The notes beneath the pieces were generated by a model, which was given only the letters and a program-made list of their open reading frames with translations, was not told where the DNA came from and ran no database searches. From the NCBI GenBank assembly GCA_963969595.1, contig OZ018409.1, positions 44,343,282 to 44,407,281 of the forward strand: 64,000 nucleotides of DNA, in the 5' to 3' direction. Shown here in pieces: positions 46,122 through 58,726 of this stretch (positions within the stretch are counted from its first letter, which is position 1; every line of letters begins with the position of its first letter). The position numbers and the translations under genes are program-made. The DNA comes from Neckera pumila. Lineage: Eukaryota; Streptophyta; Bryopsida; Hypnales; Neckeraceae.

Positions 46122-47100
46122 ACTACATAGTACTACCAATCTTATAGCCAAAAATTACGCTTTTGAGCCAAAAACGTGAAGTATTTTTTTTTGCAGTCAC
46201 CCGCAATTTTTTTAATTCAAGTTGTTCCTTTTTTATGCAATTTCAAGAGTTTTTTAATATTTTTGAGCCAAAAAATTAGAATTTAAAAGAAAAAATGAGG
46301 CCTGCAAATATAAACTATGATCCACAACAACATTTTGGTTTTCATCAGGCAATAATTTTGAAGCCATGTCCACAAGAGATGAATAAGGTGGGTACATCCA
46401 AATTGCCCTCTACTAGTAAAAGTGCCATCATCACTCTATATTCATCTCCAAAATCAATATGTAAGCATGTTGAAGAAACTATATCACAAATCTATCAAAG
46501 AAACCTTTGATCCTTTCTAACTTTTGCATAGGAAATCCAAATATCACATTCTTTAAGGCATCCTAACTTCCTTTCACTTGAAAACAAGAAAAACATAAAA
46601 TTTCGACCGAGTCTAAGTATAATAATTAGGCACAATAGCAAAGAGTAGCGTTTCTAGAGGTAACAACCTTCCATAGAGTCGGCATGGTTATCATCGTTAC
46701 TCTACACACATCTCCAAAATCAATATGTATATATATTGCAGAAGTGATTATAGAATATCTACCAAACAAACATTTGACCCTTTAACATTTGATACTACAA
46801 GGAAGCAGTGTCAATTTGGACATTTTTTTGTCAATGTTTTGTGAATGTGGATACTTTTTTGACATGATTCTATCAATTTGGACATCTTAGTCAATTAGAA
46901 CGTGTCAATTCGGACACTGGTTTAGTGCAGTGTTTCTAACTTTTGCATAGGGTATCTAAATGTCACGATCTTTGGTGTGTCCCAACCTCCTTTTTTTCCT
47001 TCAATTCAAGGGACAATTTCCATTGAAAGAAGACTTCCCAACCCCCTTTCGCTTGCCAACAAGAAAAATATGAAATTTTGACCAGTCTAATAATAATAAT
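46122..47100. repeat. Two adjacent diverged copies of a dispersed repeat
   Basis: Segments at 46386-46625 and 46670-47100 share CTCCAAAATCAATATGTA, CTTTTGCATAGG and AATAATTAGGC with each other, and with 32880-33050 and reversed 37526-37802. The first begins AAGGTGGGTACATCC, the terminus type of the 37526 MITE. Confidence 0.5.
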
Positions 47101-50100
47101 AATTAGGCTAAAAAGATGGCAGTTTTGGAGGTACCAATCTTCAACCTTTTATAAGGGGTAGTCACAGCACCTTCGAGGTTGACATGTTCTTTGAGAAATT
47201 TCTTTAGCGCATGAAATGGGGAGCCAATGGGGAGCCTTGTTTTGTGGAGGAGCTGTGACACCCTTTTTGCAGCAAAAATGAAACCTCCAACAAGGTTCAC
47301 ATACATAGTACCACGGCAACCACGACAAACCAATCATCGAGCAGATTGTGAACCTCAAACCTTCGTGTAAACTTCTTCACATTTGTTCTTGTCCTCCGGA
47401 GGAAGATAACGACTCTTCTCAACCTTCACGGAAAGGAGCCGACGCAAGCCGCGGCGAGCCAACTAACAAGCACCACGTCCCTCTTCTTGACCTTCACAGA
47501 ATGGGATAAAGGAGCCGTGACTACCCCTATAGAGTCAGCATGGCTCTTGTTCCTGGCGCGTGCTGGTGGACTTGTAGACAATTTGATTTTTCGATTTTTA
47601 GTCTAATAGCCTTTCTAAGTATGAATGTGGAAGTTTTCTTAACCTGTTTCCACTAGCCTAAGATGAATTGTACTAATTTCCAATATATAGTCAAATAGAA
47701 CTACTAGAATGCAACCGGTTCGAATTGGTAAGATTTAAAACGGAACTTTGCCTTTTCAAATTTCAATTTGAACATGTGCTTCTTCCTAAAAGTATATAGG
47801 CAATTTTTCTTTCATTTTGAAGCTCTTAGATGGAGCATTAATTTTTCTCTTTGTGCAAATTTTTGAACTTGTGAACTCCTTCATTTTTAATACATATATA
47901 ATATTTCAATTCGGCTATTGTTGTGTGTTTGTTCTAATTGTCTGTATGTTTGTTGTGTTCATGATTGGATTGTGTGAGTGATTATTTTGTGAGATCAATT
48001 TGACTGTTACTGGCGGTGCGGACGGATCGAATTGGCTTGGAACCAGGATCAAATCATCATCGGCTAACTGATCAGGAAGTTGTTCTGGTTAGTTTTAAGA
48101 TTACAATTGTAAAATTTATAGAAGGAGAATTGATAGAGTGTGGTTGTTTATAAGTTGTCTAATTGATTATAACTTGAATAACAGTGAGTGAGATCTAATT
48201 GTATAGACTGAGGAGCGAGTTGGCTGTGAGATTAGAAATCAATTCGATCTGCCTAAATGAGAATCAGTGTGTAATCTTTGTGCGTAACTATGTCAATTGG
48301 GCTAGATTACAAGTGATTAAATTTTAATCTTGTTACCTATTTGAGATTGTGATAAATCTATTTGTGAGAATTGAAATACTGTAATCACTGTATATTTTCA
48401 AATCAACTGATTGAGTAGGGAGTAACTTTGAATCTGTTTTTGTATTGCAAATATAAAATATAAACGTGTGTAATGGATTAATTCTGGATGTCTGTCATTT
48501 TGCATAAACATTTATAACTTGTGTGTGTAGCTAATCGATTTCTCACTGTGATTTATTTGAGATTGAATTGTGCTTGTATGTACTGTATGAATATAGTTTA
48601 CTGGATCTAATCGGCATTGCCAGGCAAATATTAAATTCAAAGTGACTGATCAAGCAATCAGAGAGTCTATGGCTGTATGTGTTTGCAGTGGATGTGATGC
48701 ATGTCTAGATGCTTTGAGTGTGTGAGAATTTGATTTGTAAAATTGTTAAGCTGTTTACTAACTGAATCGGTTGTTTACTAACTAAATTGGTTGATCATCA
48801 ATTTGATTCTGATTTTAATCTTACAGGATGGGCTTTGTGTCTAATGGTGAACCTAGTGTGTATCAGCAATCCCTGGGTAGTTGAATGATAGAATTGAGAA
48901 TTTAATCAAATTGTCTGAAAGCATCCAGTTTGATTTGTTGTATAACTGCATAACAACATACTGATTGAAATTAATTGATTAATATTTGTGTGTGAATGTT
49001 GGTGAGTGAAATGGATTTGATAAAGGTCTGTTAGCTGATAGTCAAATTGAACTGCAACCATCCCGAAACGCTAATACAAATTAAATTATAGAAGTTTAAT
49101 ATTTGGGTATGTGAGAATCATGGCGAGTTGTAGCAATTACAAATAGAACCAGACGATCCAATGATGCAGGTTGAAATTCAAAGGGGCTGGACGGATGAAA
49201 AACAAATTGATGAATGATGAATCAACAAGGAGAGACTCTAACAGATCATGCCTTTGCATTAGATAGTGACAATTTGACGTAGTTAGAAATTTGATTGAGC
49301 ATCCTAAGTAGTAATTAGGACAGTAATTGATAACTAGAGACAATTTGTCAATTGGTAAAAAAGCTTTATGGTAATTAAATAATTATTATTACTATATAAT
49401 ATATTATATTATTACATGATAGGGCATTGCATTGCATGATCAATTTGTGGACTTAATCTATTGATTTGCCAAAAACCACTCTCTCTCTACTAGGCAGGAT
49501 TGTGACGTCATACATGGTCAATAGCATTATGGGATGGACTGATTAAATTTGGGAATAAAGGTGTTTCCTTGTGTTGTTGTGTATTTATTATAAATCCCCT
49601 AAAAGAAGTCAAATTCTACTAAAACTACAAAACAAAGTGACTTTAGACACGTGAACATTAGATGTATAGACCTTTTCCCCATTACAACCCCCCTATACCT
49701 TGTGGTCCTTGGTTTTGAGAAAATAAAACCTAGATTTTAGGACTTGTCTGAGCCATTCGTTTCATATTGGTTTTTCAGTGCAAAGTGACGGTGTCCAATT
49801 CCAATGATATCCGTCCGCCCGGCTTTTATTTTATTTTTATTTTTTGGGGTTTCTTTATTTTTAAGATATGGCTGCAGATGGGATTCAGTTTTCATTCTAC
49901 AGTTCCATGTGGTTTGGGACAAGATTAACCTTACCCAACATAATACATATTTTTCTATTATTTTATATTTTGAAATGTTTTATTTTTCATTTTTTGGGGG
50001 TATAAATTTTTGAGAAATCAATTGCTTGACAAACTGATGTCTTTCATTTCTTTGTGTCATTCATTTCCACGATAACATTGGTCTTAAGAGAGGTGACAAC

Positions 50101-50357
50101 AAAAGTGCTTCTAAATTCATTGAATCATATCACCTTTTCTAACATTGTTCACAACGAAACCTGTTCATTGTGTGCCCAAAAAAACACAACTCCAGGTGTA
50201 AAATAACGTACTTTTTAAATCCTTTTAAAATACCAACTTGGTTACTTATTAAAATAGATAATCTACTGGTACTCTACATGTTAGAGCAGCAATGGAATTG
50301 GTCCTTTTGTTTCAAAAATAAATAAATAAATGTTAGAAAAGCTCCACCGCATGAAAT
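47101..50357. other. Intergenic stretch
   Basis: No gene recognised. The part 47150-47560 is richer in GC but holds no convincing frame. The part 47900-49400 is AT-rich with many short TTGATT-type strings. No transfer RNA or known repeat was identified. Confidence 0.4.
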
Positions 50358-50810
50358 GGTTTTCATAGATTCCGCACATTATGGTCTCTTATTCGTGGGG
50401 CTGCCCTTTGGCTTTGTTGGATCTCGTGTAACCACATGATTTTTGCGCAAGATCGTTGGCCCACTATTCTTCTTCAAAAATCACTCTGGAATGCTCTTCT
50501 TGACTCAGGCCGGGCAGCCTTATTCAACACTGAGCTCACCGTTTGTTGTTGACCTCAACACTTAGATAGAACTTGGTCTAGGTTCACTAATATCTGGCTC
50601 CAAACTCCAGTTTTAGCAACTAGGGTTGGTTACTCAGGTAGTTGGAGTAAAGAGGGCCCTCCTCTCTGCTCCTTTATTTGAGTCTTTGTTTTCTTTGTTT
50701 CATTGCTCATCTTCTCTTCATTTGTCTAGCCTTTGGCTTGGCGGTTACTTTGGTTCTTTTAATACAATGGTTTCCATTTGTTATAAAAAAAAAAAAACGG
50801 TTTTCATAGA
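50358..50810 (+). mobile_element. 5'-truncated LINE with 12-bp target duplication
   Basis: The direct repeat GGTTTTCATAGA at 50358-50369 and 50799-50810 brackets an insert that ends in a poly-A tail (50785-50797). The insert start encodes RGAALWLCWISCNHMIFAQD followed by RWPTILLQKSLWNAL, like the region after reverse transcriptase in plant L1-type LINEs. The rest is 3' untranslated sequence. Target duplication, tail and 5' truncation together are the mark of target-primed reverse transcription. Confidence 0.85.
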
Positions 50811-52235
50811 GTGACATCGCAAACGAGTTGCAGTAGCATCTGCGCTTCTTCTGGAACAGCTGCAGTGCAATCCCGCATGAAATAACGTGAAATTTGCTTG
50901 CAGTGGTTAATGGAAAGAGGGAACTGACGATGCTTGCTCTCTCTCATGACTCATGAGCTCCAATTTCTCCAATTTCTCCAATTTCTTCCCTGACTTTCAC
51001 TGTGAATTCTGTATCAAAAACACCAACGATTCATGACAAAGTTGGACCGTACACAGATCAGAACAAATATTTTTGTCTCCACTGATGGAGCTGTACCTTG
51101 GATGTCTGTCACTGCAAAACGCCGTAGACGGGGGTACAGTACGGTAAGTTATATCCTCGACCTCACTACCAACCAAACCCTTCTGCCGCAACTGACAGAT
51201 ACTCATCACAAGTTGACACCCAAATCGTGCAAATGCGAACAGTTTCTGATCATGGCCGATTGGCCGATCCTTTTTTTTTTTGATTTCATTGCAGAGAAAA
51301 AAATTACAAAGCCCATTCCTCAAATAATTGGGTCTTCGCCTCTTCGCGCTCTTCAGTCTTCACTGGATTCAGGTCTGCTACGTTGACTCTATACAACCGC
51401 CAGCCAGCAAGCCAAGTCAGAGGCGCTGACATTGGATACCTCGTCAACGCCGTTGACGATTTCCCTTCCTTTTTGAAGTTTTGAAGTTTTTAAACATTCT
51501 TTGAACTTTGGGAAGGTTGAAAAACTCACAGGATTCAATAAAATACGCACGCCTGAAGAGGAGCGACGCTACTCTGAAATAAGCGGAAGGGAAACTCTAT
51601 AATTGGGTCCAGTTTAGCAGGACCTTTCTTTTAAATGGTCGAGAACGAGGTGGAAATTGATGTGCACGTCTTTTTATGGAACGGAGGAGAGCTAGCAGGC
51701 ATCGGGAGGTCTTACGAACATTTACAGAAATTTGTGGTTATTAGAGAATGAAGAAAAGAAAAAAGAAATGCAGGCCGTTGACTAATGAGAAATTAGAGGT
51801 TGACTTCGGATGACACGGTGCCGCTGACTTTTGGATGTATTGGAAACGGCCACCTGCAACAAGTCAACAGCCCACTTGTCACTTGACAGAGAGGTCGCAC
51901 ATGCAGAATAGTAAGAATTTTCTTCACGGTTTTTGCTCTATTTTTGTTCTTTGTTTTTGGTAGATTGGAAACAGTGTTTGCGAAGTTTTTGAGTTTTACC
52001 AGCTTTTTTCCTTCAGTTCCCAAATTGAACCGGTTTTTCAAGTATAGAGTCTGGTTATTTTCTCTAAATAAAAATTTTATAGATTTTTTCACTGTTTTTT
52101 TGTCAATGTTTTCACATTACAACTGGATTTTTGTTGATGTTTTCAAATTGCAACCGGGTTTTTCCCCAATTCCACCAGCTAATTTTGAACAAGCTATCAA
52201 TTCTTTCCAAACATAGATTATATAAACAAGAATTA
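50811..52235. other. Intergenic stretch
   Basis: The sequence is somewhat GC-richer than average. A three-unit TCCAATTTC array is at about 50961-50990. Overlapping frames on both strands at 51000-51390 show no family signature. No gene is called. Confidence 0.4.
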
Positions 52236-52487
52236 CTACAAAAAATAGTGAAATTAGGTTGCTTTACCAATTGAGTTGCCTTACCTCAGATAAATTACCT
52301 CATGATTCAATGCTAGTCCACATGGAGGCGCATGCAATACTCTAAACCGAGCCTTGAACTGTTGTACTAATCTATGCCACACATGGCCCTAAATTGAATG
52401 TATCATTGTACAGTAATAGGGAATAATTATATAGTGTGGGTTGTCAAGAAATTAGTGTAGGGCAACCTAATTTCACTATTTTGTGTA
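52236..52487. mobile_element. MITE, CTACACAAAATAG family, copy 2
   Basis: The left end is CTACAAAAAATAGTGAAATT and the right end is AATTTCACTATTTTGTGTA, matching the copy at 21815-22073 in ends, orientation and length (252 against 259 bp). Non-coding. Confidence 0.75.
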
Positions 52488-53007
52488 CATGATTTCATTC
52501 ACATGAATGTATACAGGGCCAAGGCACTTATTACCTTGTAATTTATCCTTGGAGAAAACACTAAAATTTTTATTTTCCACCCATGCTAAAATTTGCAAAT
52601 TCTAAATTCATACTTGCAATCAAAGGCCCCATATTAGCTACAATAGGAGAGGTGAAGGAAAATATAATTTACATTGTACAAAATAAAGGGCAAATTTAAC
52701 ATATACCTTTGGTTGGAACAATAAAGGGGTCAAATTTTCTTGCTTGTGTGCCTTGTGCCATAGCCTCAATATAATAAAATAAAATACACGTAATTTTTTA
52801 ATTGTTTAGATTCATAAAAATTTGGGAATTAAATATTTTCTCACCAAGAGTCGGAATGGCTACAAAACAAAATCTGTGCACCCCTCTTCATAGAGGGCTT
52901 TCTCATAGTAACATAAATGCAACCAGAAAACCCTTAGTTCTGGAGATTTCACAATAACAAATAAAACAAAACAAATAAACAACCTATTTAATTTATTGTA
53001 TAGGTCG
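52488..53007. other. AT-rich intergenic stretch
   Basis: No gene or element recognised. Confidence 0.5.
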
Positions 53008-53695
53008 TATGATGGTTCTCAAAATATTTGGTGTGCTTACAAAAAATGCATAGCTAATTTAAGAACTATAAATTTAAAAAAATTAAATATGTTATAGTAC
53101 AAATAACATACTTGTACAAAATAAAATTTGCAAAATTCTAAAATATTTGTTTGATTTTTTAAGAACTTAATCAAATTAATTCATGAATTTTTTTAATGCA
53201 AATAAAAAGAATTCTTGATTTTTTAGTAAGTGGAGTGAGAATTATTTTTAGAATTTTTTGGCAGGAATTTTACAAATTTTTAAAACTTTATTGAGTGAAA
53301 TATTATTGACTAAAATATGACTCCACAAATTTACATTTTCTATAGGTCATCCTAAAAAATTTCAAAAATTTGGAGTCATATTTTAGCCAATAATATTTCA
53401 CTCAATAAAAATTAAAAATTTATGAAATTTTTAGTAGGAAGCTTCTAAAAAAAATCTCATTCCAATTACTAAAAAAATCTTGAAAAAATTCACTTGTATT
53501 TAAATTTTTTTCAATAACAAGTTTGGATAATATATATATTTTTTTAAATTATGTTCTAAATTTTTTGAAAAATCATTCATTATACAAGTGTGTTATTTGT
53601 ACTTCAACATGTCCAAAATTTGTTGGGAAGGTCTCATTTCTCAAATAGGTATGGCAATTTTTGAAATGTATGAAAACTTATGAGAACCACTATGA
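53008..53695. repeat. Long imperfect inverted repeat, about 0.69 kb
   Basis: The arms of about 310 bp (53008-53325 and 53380-53695) face a spacer of about 50 bp. The inner arms are nearly perfect: ATTGAGTGAAATATTATTG and GGAGTCATATTTTAGCCA pair across the centre. The outer arms (ATGGTTCTCA and TGAGAACCA) are diverged. AT-rich and non-coding. It may be a foldback transposon; a transcript through it would form a long hairpin. Confidence 0.75.
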
Positions 53696-54173
53696 ATAAG
53701 TTCAAGTATTCTGTATTTTCACAAAAATGGAACACAAATTCTCACATAAATAGAACAGACCTGGGAACGGTTGATCCTCAACGTTCCATCGACGGCAGTG
53801 AATTCTGAGCGTAGATATGTTCCTCGTTGACTGAATCGCAGTGAGTGGATGAATGTACGTTGACAAGTACAGTATTTTGTTGTCGGTAACAACTGCGGAG
53901 CTGCGGGCGGTAGTTTCAATCGTTTCGCCGCATTTGGTTGTTTATTACGGAGTACTCCGTATTATCACATTACCGTATCTTGTTAACTTACTCCGCTTGC
54001 AGTAAACTTATTACAGCATGGCCAGTCATCCCTGAAAATATCATTTTGGCTTGTTGGCAATTGGCAAAAATTTCAGGTTCATAACTGAAATTGGATGATG
54101 GGTTACCATACGTTTGGGTTCAGATTCGTTAGGCCACTTACAAAAATGTTTCTTTTTCGGTTGAATTTTCTTC
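53696..54173. other. Intergenic stretch
   Basis: No gene recognised. It contains the palindromic string CGGAGTACTCCG at about 53948. Confidence 0.45.
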
Positions 54174-55104
54174 ATAACCCCTAAAGTCCCAAGGCATTTT
54201 TCTGTCAAAACGACTCAAAACTGTCAGTTCTGTTGCGTTCATCTAAGAAAAGAGAAAAAATAATTTTCTTAGAATCTAACCGTAAAATCTTGTACTTAAC
54301 TTATCTCAAATCATGTGGTAAAATTTCCATAAAGTTTGATTGTACAAATTAGAAGATAATAGCATTCAAAGTTGGAAAATTTTGATTTTTTGAACATTGA
54401 CTTGCAATTTCAGATTAATTTGACCGCCATGTGTAAAAAAAATTTGCACTACAGACTTAAAATTTTTTTTTTTTTATGTTGAATGACTGAGTTGAAAATC
54501 TAGGAAAAAAATTCCAAAAAAATTCACTTAATTTTCATTCTTTAAAAAATTGTTAAATAGAAGTAGGATTGAACGAAAAACTAAATCTTCGATAGCTTTA
54601 AGATGGGATTAAAACACTATGATCTCAATAGTGAGATTGTTTTAGCAAGAAAACTTAGCCTTGTCAAACAATTTTGTTTGAAAAATTGTAAAAATTGCCT
54701 TCAAAAATGATTCCAACAAGTTATTTTTCCAAGAAGATGCTCCAATTGAGTAATTGCTCCAAAAATAAGATTGTCCATAACTTTCACATAAAAAAACCAA
54801 ATGGAAGGAATCAAAGCTTCCAATATAGATAAAAGTACAATCTATGAGAAAATAATTTTTAAAATTAAGTTTTTATTTTTTTTGTGTGAAATAATTTTTG
54901 CCCAATGTACCAAAAAAAAGACCTTTTGTGCCATAACTTTTGTTTCCAAGCACCAATTGATATAAAAATTATATTTCCGTAAAGCTAATGTGTTATTCTA
55001 TCTTTACAAAAAAATTCAAAAAATAATGATGATTATTGAAGCCGTGGTAGCTTGCCCGAAATCAATTTTGTCCCCAGAGGGGACAATGGGACTTTAGGGA
55101 TTAA
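54174..55104. mobile_element. TTAA-flanked non-coding element, copy 9 (inverted)
   Basis: It starts ATAACCCCTAAAGTCCCAAG, with the first T of TTAA changed, and ends GGGACTTTAGGGATTAA. The hairpin TTTTGTCCCCAGAGGGGACAA lies near the right end. Length is 931 bp. Confidence 0.75.
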
Positions 55105-55204
55105 CTCCATTTAGAATTTTTAGAAGTTCATTTACAAGATTCAGAATATTTTGAAACCTTTATCATGGTTCAAATTATTTCATAATCAAAGCTCAAATTG
55201 GGGC

Positions 55205-55449
55205 TTCCCAACGTCCTTATTAGGTTGTTAGCATTTGGTCTAAGTTTGTTAGCATGTGGATCCAACCTCCTATCCTAGCCATAGGATTGATACCAAAATC
55301 CTCTAGAATAAGAAGGGCCCTCCTCTTTGCTTCTTTCAATCAGTTTAGTTGGCTTTGGTTTCATTTTTTCTCTTATCTCTCCAGTATCCGACCTTAAGGC
55401 TGGCTGTCTTTGTTATTTTATTTTATTTAATGCAATCTCTTTTTAAATT

Positions 55450-55488
<39 letters not shown>

Positions 55489-55490
55489 GT
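55205..55490 (+). mobile_element. LINE 3' end fragment with AT-microsatellite tail
   Basis: GAAGGGCCCTCCTCTTTGCT and neighbouring strings match the 3' untranslated part of the LINE at 50370-50798. It ends in a long TA dinucleotide run (about 55449-55487) where a poly-A tail would be expected. Target duplications are not obvious. Confidence 0.65.
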
Positions 55491-58001
55491 CACATTATAA
55501 TTCCTAAAAATTTCATTGGATGCTATATTTAATTATATTTTGAATTATTTTTTAACAAATCTGATCCTAGTGTAAGATAGTTGTTTATCTACAGAAATGC
55601 AGCATTTTATTTTGACTTTCAATCAATTGTTTCAAGAAAAGCTTTTTTTGCCAAGCAGTGCCAGATTGCACCAAAAAAATAATTTGGCTAAAAAAAGGTG
55701 ATAAACCACAAAGTTATTTGCCATAAAATTTCAAATAAAAAAAAACTCTTATATGAAATTGCCATATTGTGGATGAAAATAGAATTATGAACTAGTGATG
55801 TGCTAATAAATGTGATATTTTCTATCCAATATATAGGTAAATGTTGAAAGTTAAAGTATCACTTCAACATTTTATATTGACACTTTGACACTTCATAAAA
55901 AATGAAAAAAATGCCATGATGAGATTTGCAAGTGCCCCAGTATGCAAAAGCAAAAGGATTTGAATCTGATTTCTTATCCAATGCACTAATTGAAAGAGAA
56001 CAAATATTTTTTTACATAATTATCAAACCACCACAACGTGTAATTTTCATCTAGATGATCATGATACTAATTGTGCAATCTTCATCCCAAAATTGTGAAA
56101 GCGACTTATTTGGTATATTATTGGCCATGCTCTTATAGTACGGTAATGAAGATAAATCATTTCTCATTGCATACTCTTATAGTATTGTAATGAGGGTAAC
56201 TCATATCCCATTGCATTTGCTTATTGATAATGTAAATTAGTTTTGTAAGGCATTGTCACTTGAAGCGGACAAACATTCTTATATGTTAACATGCTCCTAT
56301 TATGTAAATCACATAACGACACAATATAGGACTAAACTTCAATGGAATTCAATAATAAATTTAAAATGTACATATCTAAAAGTTATATGAGGTTTCAATT
56401 GAATTGGAATTTTTTTCAAAACCATGCCCTAATTTCAATGTTCTCATATTGAAGAAGGTACAACAACAAACTATTTTGTCATTCAGTGTTTTAGGGCACA
56501 TTTAGGAGATATGTTCAATTTGGAATGATCCCACTTCCGTGCATGATTTGAACAACTTTTAAGCTTTTAAATAAATATACCTATTTTTGACCCTCTTATT
56601 CTAATTTTAAAATTTAGATTCTTGCTTTAAATTTTTTGTTTTGGCACAAAAGAACCTCTAACAATTTAGTAGTATGAACTTTCATTTTTATTTATATGGT
56701 GTCTCAAATACTTTCTATAAGATCTAAAATCTTCTTCAAATTCTAAAAAGATCCAAAGAAATTAGGATATTTCAACTTCTAAAGCATTTTAATTCATTTT
56801 TGTATTTTAGACAGGTTTTCTATAAATTCAATATCTACTAATAGAATTTATATCTTTATTTGAGCTCATTTATCTTTTCTATGCCAATTTAGAAAAAGAA
56901 GAATTTGTAATTAGAGATTTATGTTTGTTCTTTTGTTTTGATAAACTTTTGAATAGTTTAAAAATTAATTTTATTAAATTCTTAAATAATTGATGATTTT
57001 TTAGAATAGATCCGGACCAACACAAAAAAATAATTTTTTCTAATAAGTGAGGCCATAAAGATGAGAAAGTTTACTTTAGGAAGATGCTAAAGAAGTAGAG
57101 AATAAAATTGGTGGAGAATAGTAATATAAAGTAGGTACAAAATCCTATGGTTAGAATTGCAAAGGATCACAAATTTGTCTTGTGTTCAAAATGTATTGTT
57201 GTTACAGTTTTAGACAAAAAGAACAAAAAATCCAAAAGGAAAATAATAAGAACTATATGCAAATGCTTATTTAGACAAATTTATATATTAGTTAACCTAA
57301 AGAACTTTAAACAGACACATTTAGTCATTGTAATACATTTTAATGTCGAGAATTAAGACTTTGAAGGTACTTACATGGAGTTTTAGTTTCAAGCTTTTAA
57401 GTCTAAAAACAACAATAGATTCAGTCTTAAACATGCATCCTAAACAATGTGATTCTTCTTTATATTGAGGATGAAAGCCTGAAATAATTATAATATTTTG
57501 TATCACACATTCTACAAGCATCCAACAAAAAATTGCACATACCTTCCAAGGATTTTATTTGTTGTATTTGAAATTCATACTAGAGGTGAATGCTACATTG
57601 TCCAAGCCAATCCATATTTTTGTGTAATTTTAAAAAAAAAATTATTTAGCATTCAAATTTAAAATTTGACATACTTTTGATTTTAAAGGTTTATAATATT
57701 TTAATAATCCAAATGATCATTTTCACATCAATATTTGAACCCCATGATCCTCTACTAAATTTCAAGAATTTACTGAAGGAATTCTAAAACAAAAATTTAT
57801 TGCCCTCCACATAGATGCAAAAATGGCTCTATTTTCTAGACATCCAAAAGTATTTGAAAATTTTCATTATCTTTTAGCAACTTAAACAAAAGAAGTAAGA
57901 AATTGTCATTGATTTCTGTTTTGTATAACTTTTTGAATTTTTTTTTTAGGTTCTAATTTTTATAAATATTTATTTTTAGTGTGCTTTTAATTATCTACTA
58001 G
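55491..58001. other. AT-rich intergenic stretch
   Basis: No gene, RNA gene or clear element was recognised. Confidence 0.5.
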
Positions 58002-58330
58002 TGTGACCCTGTGCCGTTGGCCCAATTTTCATCTACTCCCAGTTTCACTCCTAGTTCTACTTCCGATTCTACTCCCAATTCTACTCCCGGTTCCACTCCT
58101 AGTACCAAGAACGCCACCAAAATCAAAGTAAAGGTAATTTTCTAATTTTTTAATCAATAAATACTTTGAAATTCAATAACTTTTGCACCACCGCTCCAAA
58201 CGCCACGAAACCAAGCTGGTGCACCCCTCCTCGGCGAGAGCTTTCCGACGGTACCAAGCACGCGGCCACGGGACGTACGGTCAGGAAGTTGTCCACGCTA
58301 CAAACAAAACAAACAAACAAACAGCCTCAT
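58002..58330 (+). other. GC-richer island with a Ser-Thr-Pro coding-like repeat
   Basis: After an ACTAG acceptor-like site, an open stretch reads CDPVPLAQFSSTPS followed by SSTSDSTPNSTPGSTPS, built from a 12-bp unit (TCTACTCCCAGT type), and reaches a possible GTAATT donor near 58133. A second GC-rich block (58180-58320) ends in AAACAAAC repeats and a possible GTATTG donor. This could be two exons of a relic gene or a captured gene fragment. No family is recognised. Confidence 0.35.
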
Positions 58331-58392
58331 TTAAGGTATTGATATTTAATTTTAATTTTAAATTTTTTCTATAATTTTCTATACTTTTAAAA

Positions 58393-58726
58393 CATTAGAG
58401 AATATACCAACCCTTTAGAGGGCTGCTCCAGATTGACATGCCAAGCTATTTTCAAGCTTGGCTGACTGCGCACCGAAACAACCAGATTTTGCACAAGGGA
58501 GGGGGGATTTATTAATTAAAAAAAAAAAAAACTTTTTTGAAGATTAATTTTTTTTTTAACGAATGAATTCTTAACCCATAAAACTGGGTTTCTGCACCAT
58601 TGTCACTGCAATTTCAGCTACACGGAAATAGGGGAAAAATTCATTTTTTGCCCCGAAAAATCAAATTTCAGGGTACTTTAGAGGACTTTGGAACAGCCCT
58701 CTAGAGGCCTGAAATTTTCTCTAATG
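58393..58726. mobile_element. CATTAGAGAAAAT-family element, copy c
   Basis: The ends are CATTAGAGAATATACCAACC and GAAATTTTCTCTAATG. The hairpin region at 58430 keeps the left arm AGATTGACATGCCAAGCT and part of the right arm (AAGCTTGGCTG), then loses the rest. The conserved GCACCATTGTCACTGCAATT is present. Confidence 0.75.

Noticed and set aside
47704..47716. GGTTCGAATTG, resembling a tRNA B box
   Set aside because: No A box or cloverleaf can be formed around it.
51000..51386. Overlapping open frames on both strands
   Set aside because: Neither has a domain or credible splice context; the overlap on both strands suggests chance.
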